Shown: positions 1 through 5,391 of the stretch, piece after piece
How positions within the stretch are numbered: the stretch's first letter is position 1
Layout of the letters: each line of letters starts with the position of its first letter
NCBI GenBank assembly: GCA_002452325.1
Contig: DKFG01000317.1
Location: forward strand, 1-5,454
DNA: 5,454 nt
DNA from: Geobacter sp. UBA6802
Lineage (GTDB): Bacteria; Desulfobacterota; Desulfuromonadia; Geobacterales; Pseudopelobacteraceae
Direction of reading: 5' to 3'
Made by a program: the position numbers and the translations under genes
Notes under the pieces: model-generated
Database searches by the model: none
What the model saw: the letters and a program-made list of their open reading frames with translations, nothing else
Told to the model about the DNA's origin: nothing

Positions 1-36
1 TTTGAATTACCTGTATCAAATCTATACTAGCTTTTT

Positions 37-59
37 TGAATTGCATGGCCCGCAATTCA
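37..59. repeat. 8-bp inverted repeat (stem-loop) in the leader region
   Basis: TGAATTGC (37-44) and GCAATTCA (52-59) are perfect reverse complements separated by a 7-nt loop. In the leftward RNA it lies about 20 nt after the boxA-like element. The T-run at 32-37 becomes an A-run after the stem in the leftward RNA, so this is not an intrinsic terminator. A structural or processing element of an rRNA leader fits; a protein-binding dyad is the alternative. Confidence 0.5.
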
Positions 60-80
60 CTTGCTTCTGCTATCCGGTTT

Positions 81-90
81 TCAAAGACCA
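81..90 (-). promoter_or_regulatory. boxA-like antitermination element
   Basis: The minus strand reads TGGTCTTTGA, which matches 8 of the first 10 bases of the E. coli rRNA boxA (TGCTCTTTAA). It sits about 37 nt downstream of the predicted start of the leftward transcript. In rRNA operons boxA in the nascent RNA recruits NusB-NusE and the antitermination complex. The match is short and could be chance; its position after a strong promoter makes it more credible. Confidence 0.5.
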
Positions 91-133
91 AATCTCCGTC
101 AGCGACTGGTGTTCCGCGCTGCAAGGAATTCGG

Positions 134-190
134 TTTATACACACACAAAAAAAAAACGTCAATAACTTTTTTGAAAAAAAATAAAAATAA
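134..190 (-). promoter_or_regulatory. Strong leftward sigma-70 promoter with UP-like element (putative rrn promoter)
   Basis: On the minus strand the -35 box is TTGACG (162-157, 5 of 6 consensus). The spacer is exactly 17 bp (156-140) and the -10 box is TATAAA (139-134, 5 of 6). Transcription would start near 127. Immediately upstream of the -35 box, 163-190 is almost pure A/T, with T-tracts and a T8-C-A6 block. This matches the layout of an UP element that binds the alpha subunit of RNA polymerase. The spacer itself is a T10 tract followed by GTGTGTG. Promoters this close to consensus with an UP element are typical of stable-RNA operons. Confidence 0.72.
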
Positions 191-212
191 TCGTAAGTAG
201 CTGAAATCTCGC

Positions 213-241
213 TTGCGGGTATACCCATCTTCGTGTATAGC
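213..241 (+). promoter_or_regulatory. Candidate promoter for the L,D-transpeptidase gene
   Basis: TTGCGG (213-218) and TATAGC (236-241) are separated by 17 bp. The -35 box matches 3 of 6 and the -10 box 4 of 6 consensus bases, so this is a modest promoter. It would start transcription near 248 and give a leader of about 45 nt. Two inverted repeats lie inside or across it, which would suit repressor or activator control. No better candidate was seen between 190 and 292. Confidence 0.3.
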
Positions 242-246
242 ACGAA
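217..246. repeat. Two adjacent inverted repeats upstream of the L,D-transpeptidase gene
   Basis: GGGTATACCC (217-226) is a perfect 10-bp palindrome. Three bases later TTCGTG (230-235) and CACGAA (241-246) form a 6-bp inverted repeat around TATAG. The first lies in the candidate promoter spacer and the second spans the candidate -10 box. They could be operator half-sites for one or two regulators; no regulator is identifiable from the window. Confidence 0.4.
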
Positions 247-292
247 CAAGTTTGTAGCACATTGATCCAGTTTAAAAGGAGCCGTTACAACC

Positions 293-1597
293 ATGCTTTT
301 ATCACACGGGCTCTCTTCCGTACTCATACTACTCTGGCTGACAACCACTGCAATGGCGCAGACTGATCTGCGTGCTGACGCACTCAGGCAGCTCGAAGAT
401 CTGCGCCGTGATGGTGTCTCCGACAGACTACCGGACGAAATGCGCAGCCTTGATGCAACCCTGGCAACGGCTGAGATGTACTACCAGCTGAATGACACAA
501 AAAATTCACACCGTTATTATGAACTTGCGCAGCAGAAGGCGATCATTATTCGTAAAAAGATGTTGATATTTGAGACCTCAGCTAACGCTATCTCTGCTCC
601 TGCCCAATCAGTGATGACACCCGAGACAGCTGTTCAGGCTCATATCTCTAGCGGGATATCCATACCATCGCAAGATAACACCGAGAAGGCCGAACATAAC
701 GAAGCGACCGAATCATTCAGTTCACCCCGCCTGATAGGTACTGTCGGCACATATACTGTTAGTAAAGGAGACACCATTCGTCTGGTGGCAGCAAAACTGG
801 GTGTCAGCAGATTTCAACTGGCTGCAATGAACAAGCTCAGCCTTAAAGATAGACTCAAGGTCGGCCAGACACTTCGTTTCAACAATCGCAGAATCATCCC
901 CGAGCACCGTTTTAAAGACGGCATTTTAGTCAATATCCCGGACCGGATGTTGTACCTGTTTCAGCAGGGAAACCTTACCTATTCAACGGCTGTTGCCTTG
1001 GGGACCCCGACAAAAACCGAGCAGTTCGTCTGGGAAACACCCACAGGTACATTCAGGATCATCAACAAGGCCAAGGATCCGACTTGGACTGTTCCGCCTT
1101 CTATTCAGGAAGAGATGCGCCTGGAAGGCAAAGAGGTTATCGCCAGCATACCGCCTGGGCCGGAGAACCCACTGGGAAAGTACGCCATGAAGACCTCACT
1201 GCCCGGCATATTGATTCACAGCACCACCAAACCATGGTCGATCTATACCTATGCCAGCCACGGCTGCATAAGAGTGTTTCCGGATCGGATGGAGGAGCTG
1301 TTCAAGCTGGTACGCCATAATATGCATGGGGAAATCATCTACAAACCGGTTAAACTTGCCGTCACTGAAGAGGGGCGGGTGTTACTTGAGGCTCATGCCG
1401 ATATCTATAATAAAACCAGAGGACTGAGCAACGAAGCAGTGGCTCTGATCCGAACCCGTGGCCTTGCGGACAAGGTTGACTGGAAGAAGGTTAAACAGAC
1501 GATTTCCCGTAAATCCGGCGTGGCTGAAGATGTTACTCGCCCGGACTCAGGCCCGCAGAATGCATTGGATACAAACCGTAATCAGTCTCCTTCATAA
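293..1597 (+). CDS. Exported LysM-containing L,D-transpeptidase (YkuD/ErfK-YbiS family)
   Basis: A 434-aa periplasmic enzyme predicted to act on peptidoglycan, making 3-3 (mDAP-mDAP) cross-links or attaching a protein or exchanged residue to the stem peptide. Residues 1-22 are a hydrophobic signal peptide ending in AMA, with likely cleavage before Gln23; its n-region has no Lys or Arg. Residues 25-92 are helical and charged and not assigned to a family. Residues 93-150 are a low-complexity linker. Residues 154-197 are a LysM module (YTVSKGDT...KVGQTLRF) that binds glycan. The YkuD catalytic domain spans about 209-352. It has PTGTF at 250-254, PTWTVP at 263-268, the conserved His309 and the signature SHGCIR at 322-327 with nucleophile Cys325. 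A polar C-terminal tail of about 80 residues follows. The ATG is supported by AAAAGGAG at 274-281, 11 nt upstream. The last 16 bp overlap the convergent PBP1A gene. The family assignment is secure; the precise reaction is not. Confidence 0.93.
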   Translation: MLLSHGLSSVLILLWLTTTAMAQTDLRADALRQLEDLRRDGVSDRLPDEMRSLDATLATAEMYYQLNDTKNSHRYYELAQQKAIIIRKKMLIFETSANAISAPAQSVMTPETAVQAHISSGISIPSQDNTEKAEHNEATESFSSPRLIGTVGTYTVSKGDTIRLVAAKLGVSRFQLAAMNKLSLKDRLKVGQTLRFNNRRIIPEHRFKDGILVNIPDRMLYLFQQGNLTYSTAVALGTPTKTEQFVWETPTGTFRIINKAKDPTWTVPPSIQEEMRLEGKEVIASIPPGPENPLGKYAMKTSLPGILIHSTTKPWSIYTYASHGCIRVFPDRMEELFKLVRHNMHGEIIYKPVKLAVTEEGRVLLEAHADIYNKTRGLSNEAVALIRTRGLADKVDWKKVKQTISRKSGVAEDVTRPDSGPQNALDTNRNQSPS

Positions 1598-4035
1598 CGA
1601 CCCGGTTCGGTTCCCTTGACAAATGATTCTGCAATTCCGTCGTTGCCTTTCGACAATTCTCCACTTTTAGGGCTCACCCGCACCACTGATACTGTTTCAG
1701 GGATTTCAAATCCCTGCACCGGCAGTCGTGCCACCGCTTTCACCATGTAGTCGGCCCAGATCGGGGCTGCCGCCTGACCGCCTGATCCACCTGACCCGAG
1801 CGAACGGGCCTGATTATCAAAACCAACCCACACACCGGTGACAAGCTGCGGTACATACCCGACAAACCAAGCATCCTTCATATCGTTTGTCGTACCGGTC
1901 TTACCGGCTACCGGCCGCTTGATGGCAGCGGCACGGTGACCGGTACCGCTCTGCACGACACTCTCCATCAGGTTGGTGATGAGGTAGGCAACCTCGAGCG
2001 TTGTGGCTTGCGTGCCACGTACCACAGAAGAACCGCCGGCAGACGGCAACACGGGCTGGGGAAGAACTATAGGACTGGACACCGGTTCCGCCAGGACAGA
2101 CTCCCCTGCTTCCTGCAGGACCGGAGGCTCAGGCGGCAGTGGTGGCGGGTGCTCTTCCAGCACCTTGCCTTCACTGTCTGTCACTTTTACAATGTAATAG
2201 GGCGGGTAGTAGATCCCTTTGTTGGCAAAGGCTGTGTAAGCGGAAGTCAACTCTAACGGGGAGACACTGGCCGCTCCCAAAGCAAGAGAGAGGTTTGGCT
2301 CTATCTTGGATGTAAAACCAAGCCGCTGTGCAAAGGTCACCGCATAGTCAACACCGATCATCTCAAGAATCTTGACGCTGACCACGTTGATTGAGCTGGT
2401 CAGGGCCTCACGCATGGTAACCGGTCCTCGGTACTGGTTGTCATAGTTTTTGGGTGACCAGATCTTGCCCAAACCGGCAGGATACTCTACCGGAGCATCT
2501 TGGATCACCGTCGCGGTGGTCAGGCCCTTCTCCAGTGCCGCTGCATAGATAATTGGTTTAAACGCAGAACCGGCGTTCCGCTTGGCCTGCACAGCACGAT
2601 TAAACTGACTCTTACGAAAGTCATACCCCCCAATCATGGCTTTCACTCCGCCAGTAGCAGGGTCAATGGAGACTAGTGCCCCCTGTACCTCTGGCACCTG
2701 GTCAAGGGCAAAGACCGCCCCCTGCCGATTCTGATCAGGAGAGATCACCTGTAGGTCAAGCACCGCTCCCAGAGCCAGTGATCTCGACGGTTTATCCGGC
2801 TTACCATAGCTGTTTACCAGTGCAAGCTTTCCGGCCCAAGCCATCCCTTTACGATCAAGGACACCGGTTCGATCACCAACCCGCACAGTAGCCACCCCCT
2901 TGGTCGGGTCAACCGCCACCACTACCGCCGGATACGTCTCTCCCTCTTTCAGAGCAGCTGAATCAATACCTTCTTCCACCTTGTCACAAAATGGCTCAAC
3001 CTGCTCAAGTGCAAGATGCCTGACAGCACCCCGGAAACCCATCCGCTTATCAACCGCCTTCAAACCGGAACGGACCGCTGCGTAGGCAGCCTGCTGCATC
3101 TCGGCATTCATGGTGGTATAAATTTTGAGTCCACCTTTGTAAAGCTGGTCTTCACCGTACTTCTGCTCAAGATAAATCCGCATCTGCTCTAGAAAATAGG
3201 CAACCTGATCATTCATGGCCCGTCTGCCAGGCATAAGTATCAAGGGTGTCTTGCGTGCATGATCCGCTTCGGCCAGAGTAATAAAGCCCTCAGCAACCAT
3301 CCGTTCAAGCACATAATTTTGGCGTTCCTTGGCTTTTGCCAGATTCTTAACTGGAGAATAGGCATTGGGAGCTTTGGGAAGTCCGGCAAGGACTGCCATT
3401 TCTGCCAGATTCAGCTGATCAACCGGTTTGCCAAAATAAGTCTCGGCAGCCGCTTCGACACCATAGGAGCCAGCCCCCAGATAGATCTGGTTCAGGTAGA
3501 GATATAATATCTCATCCTTGGACAACTTGTCCTCCAGACGCTTGGCCAGGATCGCCTCCTTGATCTTACGCGAAATCTTTTTTTCAGGAGTCAGCAACAT
3601 GGTCTTGGTGACCTGTTGGGTGATCGTGGAAGCACCTTCCTTCTTGCGCATGGAAACCAGGTTCTTAAAAGCGGCCCGCACAATACCAAAGTAGTCAATC
3701 CCCTTGTGGGAGTAAAAGCTAGCATCCTCAGCGGCAACAAAGGCCTGAATCAGCTTGCGGGGCATCCGGTTAACCGGTACCACCAATCGGCGCTCCAGAA
3801 AGAACTCCCCCACCAGGGTACCGTCATCACCATACACCTGAGAGACAATCGGCGGCTTATAATCGGCCAAACGATCAACTTTGGGGAGCCGAGATACCAA
3901 AAAAGCCAGATAACCGGCTAGTCCAACCAGCGCAACCACAGCCAGTGTAACCACAATCAGCAGCAGAGTTGACAGAAAGCCACCCTTTTTGTTGTGCGGG
4001 ACCCGTCGTTGTACCCGTGCGTGCTGCTGGTTCAT
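1582..4035 (-). CDS. mrcA: Penicillin-binding protein 1A, bifunctional glycosyltransferase/transpeptidase
   Basis: An 817-aa class A PBP that polymerises lipid II into glycan and cross-links stem peptides (4-3), anchored in the inner membrane. Numbered from the ATG at 4035, a basic cytoplasmic tail (1-19) precedes one membrane helix (about 20-48). The GT51 domain (about 64-240) has catalytic Glu103 in EDASFYSHKG, STITQQ at 136-141, RKIKE at 156-160 and YLN at 180-182. An OB-like region (about 319-434) is followed by the transpeptidase domain. This has SAFK with Ser490 and Lys493, SIN at 548-550 and KTGT at 712-715. All catalytic motifs are intact. The SxxK motif reads NAGSAFKP where PGSxFKP is usual. 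A proline-rich insertion occupies about 629-669. An upstream in-frame ATG at 4053 would add six residues (MKGIFS) but lacks a ribosome binding site; the start at 4035 has AAAGG ten bases upstream. The 3' end overlaps the transpeptidase gene by 16 bp. Confidence 0.95.
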   Translation of the reverse strand: MNQQHARVQRRVPHNKKGGFLSTLLLIVVTLAVVALVGLAGYLAFLVSRLPKVDRLADYKPPIVSQVYGDDGTLVGEFFLERRLVVPVNRMPRKLIQAFVAAEDASFYSHKGIDYFGIVRAAFKNLVSMRKKEGASTITQQVTKTMLLTPEKKISRKIKEAILAKRLEDKLSKDEILYLYLNQIYLGAGSYGVEAAAETYFGKPVDQLNLAEMAVLAGLPKAPNAYSPVKNLAKAKERQNYVLERMVAEGFITLAEADHARKTPLILMPGRRAMNDQVAYFLEQMRIYLEQKYGEDQLYKGGLKIYTTMNAEMQQAAYAAVRSGLKAVDKRMGFRGAVRHLALEQVEPFCDKVEEGIDSAALKEGETYPAVVVAVDPTKGVATVRVGDRTGVLDRKGMAWAGKLALVNSYGKPDKPSRSLALGAVLDLQVISPDQNRQGAVFALDQVPEVQGALVSIDPATGGVKAMIGGYDFRKSQFNRAVQAKRNAGSAFKPIIYAAALEKGLTTATVIQDAPVEYPAGLGKIWSPKNYDNQYRGPVTMREALTSSINVVSVKILEMIGVDYAVTFAQRLGFTSKIEPNLSLALGAASVSPLELTSAYTAFANKGIYYPPYYIVKVTDSEGKVLEEHPPPLPPEPPVLQEAGESVLAEPVSSPIVLPQPVLPSAGGSSVVRGTQATTLEVAYLITNLMESVVQSGTGHRAAAIKRPVAGKTGTTNDMKDAWFVGYVPQLVTGVWVGFDNQARSLGSGGSGGQAAAPIWADYMVKAVARLPVQGFEIPETVSVVRVSPKSGELSKGNDGIAESFVKGTEPGRYEGD
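1698..1716. repeat. 19-bp perfect palindrome near the PBP1A 3' end
   Basis: CAGGGATTTCAAATCCCTG has 9-bp arms around one central base. It is inside the PBP1A coding sequence (encoding QGFEIP) and about 100 nt beyond the stop codon of the convergent transpeptidase gene. Transcripts from either strand could fold it as a 7-bp stem with a 5-nt loop. Neither strand has a T-run after it, so a classical intrinsic terminator is not supported. It could still stabilise or pause convergent transcripts, or be chance coding sequence. Confidence 0.45.
2029..2151 (-). other. Proline-rich insertion within the PBP1A transpeptidase domain
   Basis: Residues about 629-669 of PBP1A run HPPPLPPEPP, then an acidic/valine-rich part, then LPQPVLPSAGGSS. 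The segment lies between the strand reading YYIVKVTDSEGKVLEE and the helix leading to the KTG motif. Many PBP1A proteins cross here with only a short loop. The composition suggests a flexible, surface-exposed loop. The reading frame stays open and both flanks are normal PBP1A sequence, so this is an in-frame insertion and not a frameshift. Confidence 0.7.
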
Positions 4036-4045
4036 AGAGAATATG

Positions 4046-4050
4046 CCTTT
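4046..4050 (-). promoter_or_regulatory. Ribosome binding site that sets the PBP1A start
   Basis: The minus strand reads AAAGG at 4050-4046, followed by ten bases and then ATG at 4035-4033. No purine-rich motif precedes the other in-frame ATG at 4053-4051, where the upstream bases are ACATGCACA. The site is short (AAGG pairs with the 16S tail), but it is the only one available and favours the shorter protein. Confidence 0.55.
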
Positions 4051-4078
4051 CATTGTGCATGTCTAAGTATGGTGTAGA

Positions 4079-4107
4079 AGAATACCCGATTACGTATCGT
4101 GCTTCAA
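4079..4107 (-). promoter_or_regulatory. Candidate promoter for the PBP1A gene
   Basis: On the minus strand TTGAAG (4107-4102) and TATTCT (4084-4079) each match 4 of 6 consensus bases, with a 17-bp spacer. Transcription would begin near 4072, giving a leader of about 37 nt before the ATG at 4035. A perfect TTGACA also occurs farther upstream (4140-4135), but 17 bp below it the -10 position reads TAGCTA, a poor match. The site given here is therefore preferred. Confidence 0.4.
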
Positions 4108-4133
4108 GATTTAGCTATGTGGTGCTACTTGGC

Positions 4134-4161
4134 TTGTCAAACCTTCAATTACCGGTATACT
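4134..4161 (+). promoter_or_regulatory. Promoter of the haem sensor gene
   Basis: TTGTCA (4134-4139) and TATACT (4156-4161) each match 5 of 6 consensus bases, with a 16-bp spacer. Initiation would fall near 4168, about 24 nt before the ATG at 4192 and just upstream of its ribosome binding site. CGGTAT occurs twice, 12 bp apart (4153-4158 and 4165-4170), overlapping the -10 and start regions, and TACCGGTA (4150-4157) is an 8-bp palindrome across the -10. Either could be a regulator site. Confidence 0.65.
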
Positions 4162-4180
4162 TGGCGGTATCAATTCCGGC

Positions 4181-4185
4181 GAGGT
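4181..4185 (+). promoter_or_regulatory. Ribosome binding site that sets the haem sensor start
   Basis: GAGGT at 4181-4185 is six bases upstream of the ATG at 4192. The same frame is open back to a GTG at 4099, but that codon lies upstream of the promoter at 4134-4161 and has no ribosome binding site. The added residues would also place a polar, aromatic stretch before the membrane helix. The start at 4192 is therefore preferred. Confidence 0.8.
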
Positions 4186-4191
4186 CCACTC

Positions 4192-5391
4192 ATGCGGATC
4201 ACCACAAAACTTACCCTGATCATTTCTGTGCTGCTGATAGCGCTATTTGTTGCACTCGGCTGGAACTCTTACCGGTACGAGCAGCAGCTGATTTTGGAAC
4301 AGGCCGTTGACAAGGCCCGGATCATTGCCCGTCAGATCATCGAAACCCGTGACTATCTTTCACGTAGCGAACAAGGGGCATCCCACAATAATTTCGCCTT
4401 GGTTCCCCAGGTGGCGGCCACCAAGATTGCCACCAGGATCACCGAGGGCTCCCCCTACTATATCCGTCAGATTTCCCTGCGAAATCGTAACCCTGAAAAC
4501 AGGCCCGATGCTTATGAAATGGCTGAACTGCAGAAAATGGCTCTATCCCCCACCCCACAGGAACATACCAGGGTTACTGCTGAAAACGGAGATGAACAAC
4601 TCCGCTATCTGCTGCCAATGCGTGCAGATCAATCCTGCCTGAATTGTCATGGCAGCTTTTCTGAGGCCCCCCGCTTTGTACAAGAGCGTTTCCCCTATGG
4701 ACACTCTTCGTATAACTACCGGGCCGGTGAGCTGATCGGCGCCATCTCGGTTTCGGTACCAATGCGTGAAGTGTACCGTTCCATAGACAACAACCTGCTT
4801 CAGGAACTGGCCGTTGAGTCCGTCATTCTGCTTCTCCTGCTGGCTCTGACCGGACTGGTGATCCACCGAGCCATTCTGCGTCCTGTCTCAAATGTTGCCA
4901 AAGGAATTGAAGAGGTTGCCAGCACCGGGAACTTTTCTCAACGGATTGAACAACCTGGCGATGATGAGATAGGACATCTGGTGGAATCATTCAATGAGTT
5001 AATGGCCGAGCTGGAGCGCAGAACGCGCCAAAAAGCCGAGTCCGATGAACGCTATCGGAATTTTATCGAGATAGCCCAATCTCCGATCGTCACCTTCCTG
5101 CCGGACGGCAAGATTGTCATTGCCAATCAGAAGGCAGAAAAGCTCTTCGGACTAACGAAGGAAGAGCTCCTGGGCCAGAATATATGCGACTTTATGGCTA
5201 CTCCCGACCCACTCAAGGCCGGTATTTGTGATTATTTCGAGGCAGGCAGCAGCAGCCTGATCGGCACCACAAGCCGTCAAACAGTGCGTGACGTCTGTGG
5301 GCGTCTCTTTGATGTGGAAATGGTCATATCGGTGTCTCAGTCAGACAGGGACGCCATGTTTACTGCCATACTCAGGACAACGTCAAAATAA
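4192..5391 (+). CDS. Membrane sensor: periplasmic haem-c Tll0287-like (DUF3365) domain, HAMP, PAS; no output domain
   Basis: A 399-aa inner-membrane protein with a sensor architecture. A short cytoplasmic N-terminus leads to membrane helix 1 (about 7-24). The periplasmic domain (about 28-195) resembles the Tll0287-like/DUF3365 family. It has RPDAYE (104-109), LRYLLPM (137-143), one c-type haem site CLNCH at 149-153 and the closing strand GAISVSVPM (183-191). Membrane helix 2 (about 206-225) is followed by HAMP (about 225-277), a short charged linker that may be a coiled coil, and one PAS domain (about 285-395). PAS features include NFIEIAQSPIVTFLPDG, ANQKAEKLFG and EELLGQNI. The chain stops at the end of PAS, with no histidine kinase, GGDEF/EAL, guanylate cyclase or methyl-accepting domain. 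Single-haem DUF3365 domains are thought to sense redox state or small ligands. The gene is divergent from PBP1A. Ligand and signalling partner are unknown. Confidence 0.88.
   Translation: MRITTKLTLIISVLLIALFVALGWNSYRYEQQLILEQAVDKARIIARQIIETRDYLSRSEQGASHNNFALVPQVAATKIATRITEGSPYYIRQISLRNRNPENRPDAYEMAELQKMALSPTPQEHTRVTAENGDEQLRYLLPMRADQSCLNCHGSFSEAPRFVQERFPYGHSSYNYRAGELIGAISVSVPMREVYRSIDNNLLQELAVESVILLLLLALTGLVIHRAILRPVSNVAKGIEEVASTGNFSQRIEQPGDDEIGHLVESFNELMAELERRTRQKAESDERYRNFIEIAQSPIVTFLPDGKIVIANQKAEKLFGLTKEELLGQNICDFMATPDPLKAGICDYFEAGSSSLIGTTSRQTVRDVCGRLFDVEMVISVSQSDRDAMFTAILRTTSK

Larger units (their letters stand above)
1..127 (-). other. Probable 5' leader of an rRNA operon, running off the left edge
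   Basis: This stretch lies directly downstream of the strong leftward promoter at 134-190, so it should be transcribed as the 5' part of a leftward RNA starting near 127. Read on the minus strand it contains TGGTCTTTGAAAACC followed by GGATAGCAGAAG. That resembles the 'CTTTGAAAAC...GATAG' type of sequence commonly seen in rRNA leaders and rRNA spacers, and it includes a boxA-like element. An 8-bp stem-loop follows. No 16S sequence is reached before base 1, so the identity is inferred from promoter strength, boxA and leader-like sequence only. An open reading frame also crosses the region on this strand (see rejected items), so the N-terminus of an unknown protein is the alternative. Confidence 0.55.

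Noticed and set aside
2..28. TTGAAT (2-7) and TATACT (23-28) as a rightward promoter.
   Set aside because: The 15-bp spacer is short, it is more than 260 bp from the only rightward gene, and it overlaps the presumed leftward leader.
32..59. Intrinsic terminator at the 37-59 stem-loop.
   Set aside because: The T-run precedes the stem on the plus strand and becomes an A-run after the stem on the minus strand, so neither direction has a U-tract after the hairpin.
2..184. 60-codon plus-strand frame beginning with TTG at the left edge.
   Set aside because: It has no ribosome binding site, an unnatural composition, and lies antisense to the putative leader and promoter.
1..262. Open reading frame on the minus strand from an ATG at 262 to the left edge (about 87 codons, no stop), whose final 40 codons look protein-like (…EASELRAMQFKKAS…).
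   Set aside because: It has no ribosome binding site, reads through the A/T tracts as Phe/Leu/Lys runs, and is crossed by a near-consensus promoter whose transcript would start inside it near 127. The rRNA-leader reading explains the same bases better. A shorter protein starting inside (for example ATG at 46) and running off the edge cannot be fully excluded.
191..292. Sigma-54 promoter upstream of the L,D-transpeptidase gene.
   Set aside because: I found no GG and GC pair with the required -24/-12 spacing and TGGCAC/TTGCA context.
70..348. 92-codon minus-strand frame starting inside the L,D-transpeptidase signal peptide.
   Set aside because: It has no ribosome binding site or recognisable domain, and it overlaps a well-supported gene start and the strong promoter.
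1936..2256. Plus-strand frames antisense to PBP1A, including a Gly/Ser-rich one at 2003-2197.
   Set aside because: They are the complement of the proline-rich PBP1A segment, with no ribosome binding site and no family resemblance. PBP1A itself is intact on the other strand.
4099..4191. Upstream GTG start that would lengthen the haem sensor by 31 residues.
   Set aside because: It lies upstream of the strong promoter at 4134-4161 and lacks a ribosome binding site, whereas the ATG at 4192 has GAGGT six bases upstream and begins directly before the membrane helix.
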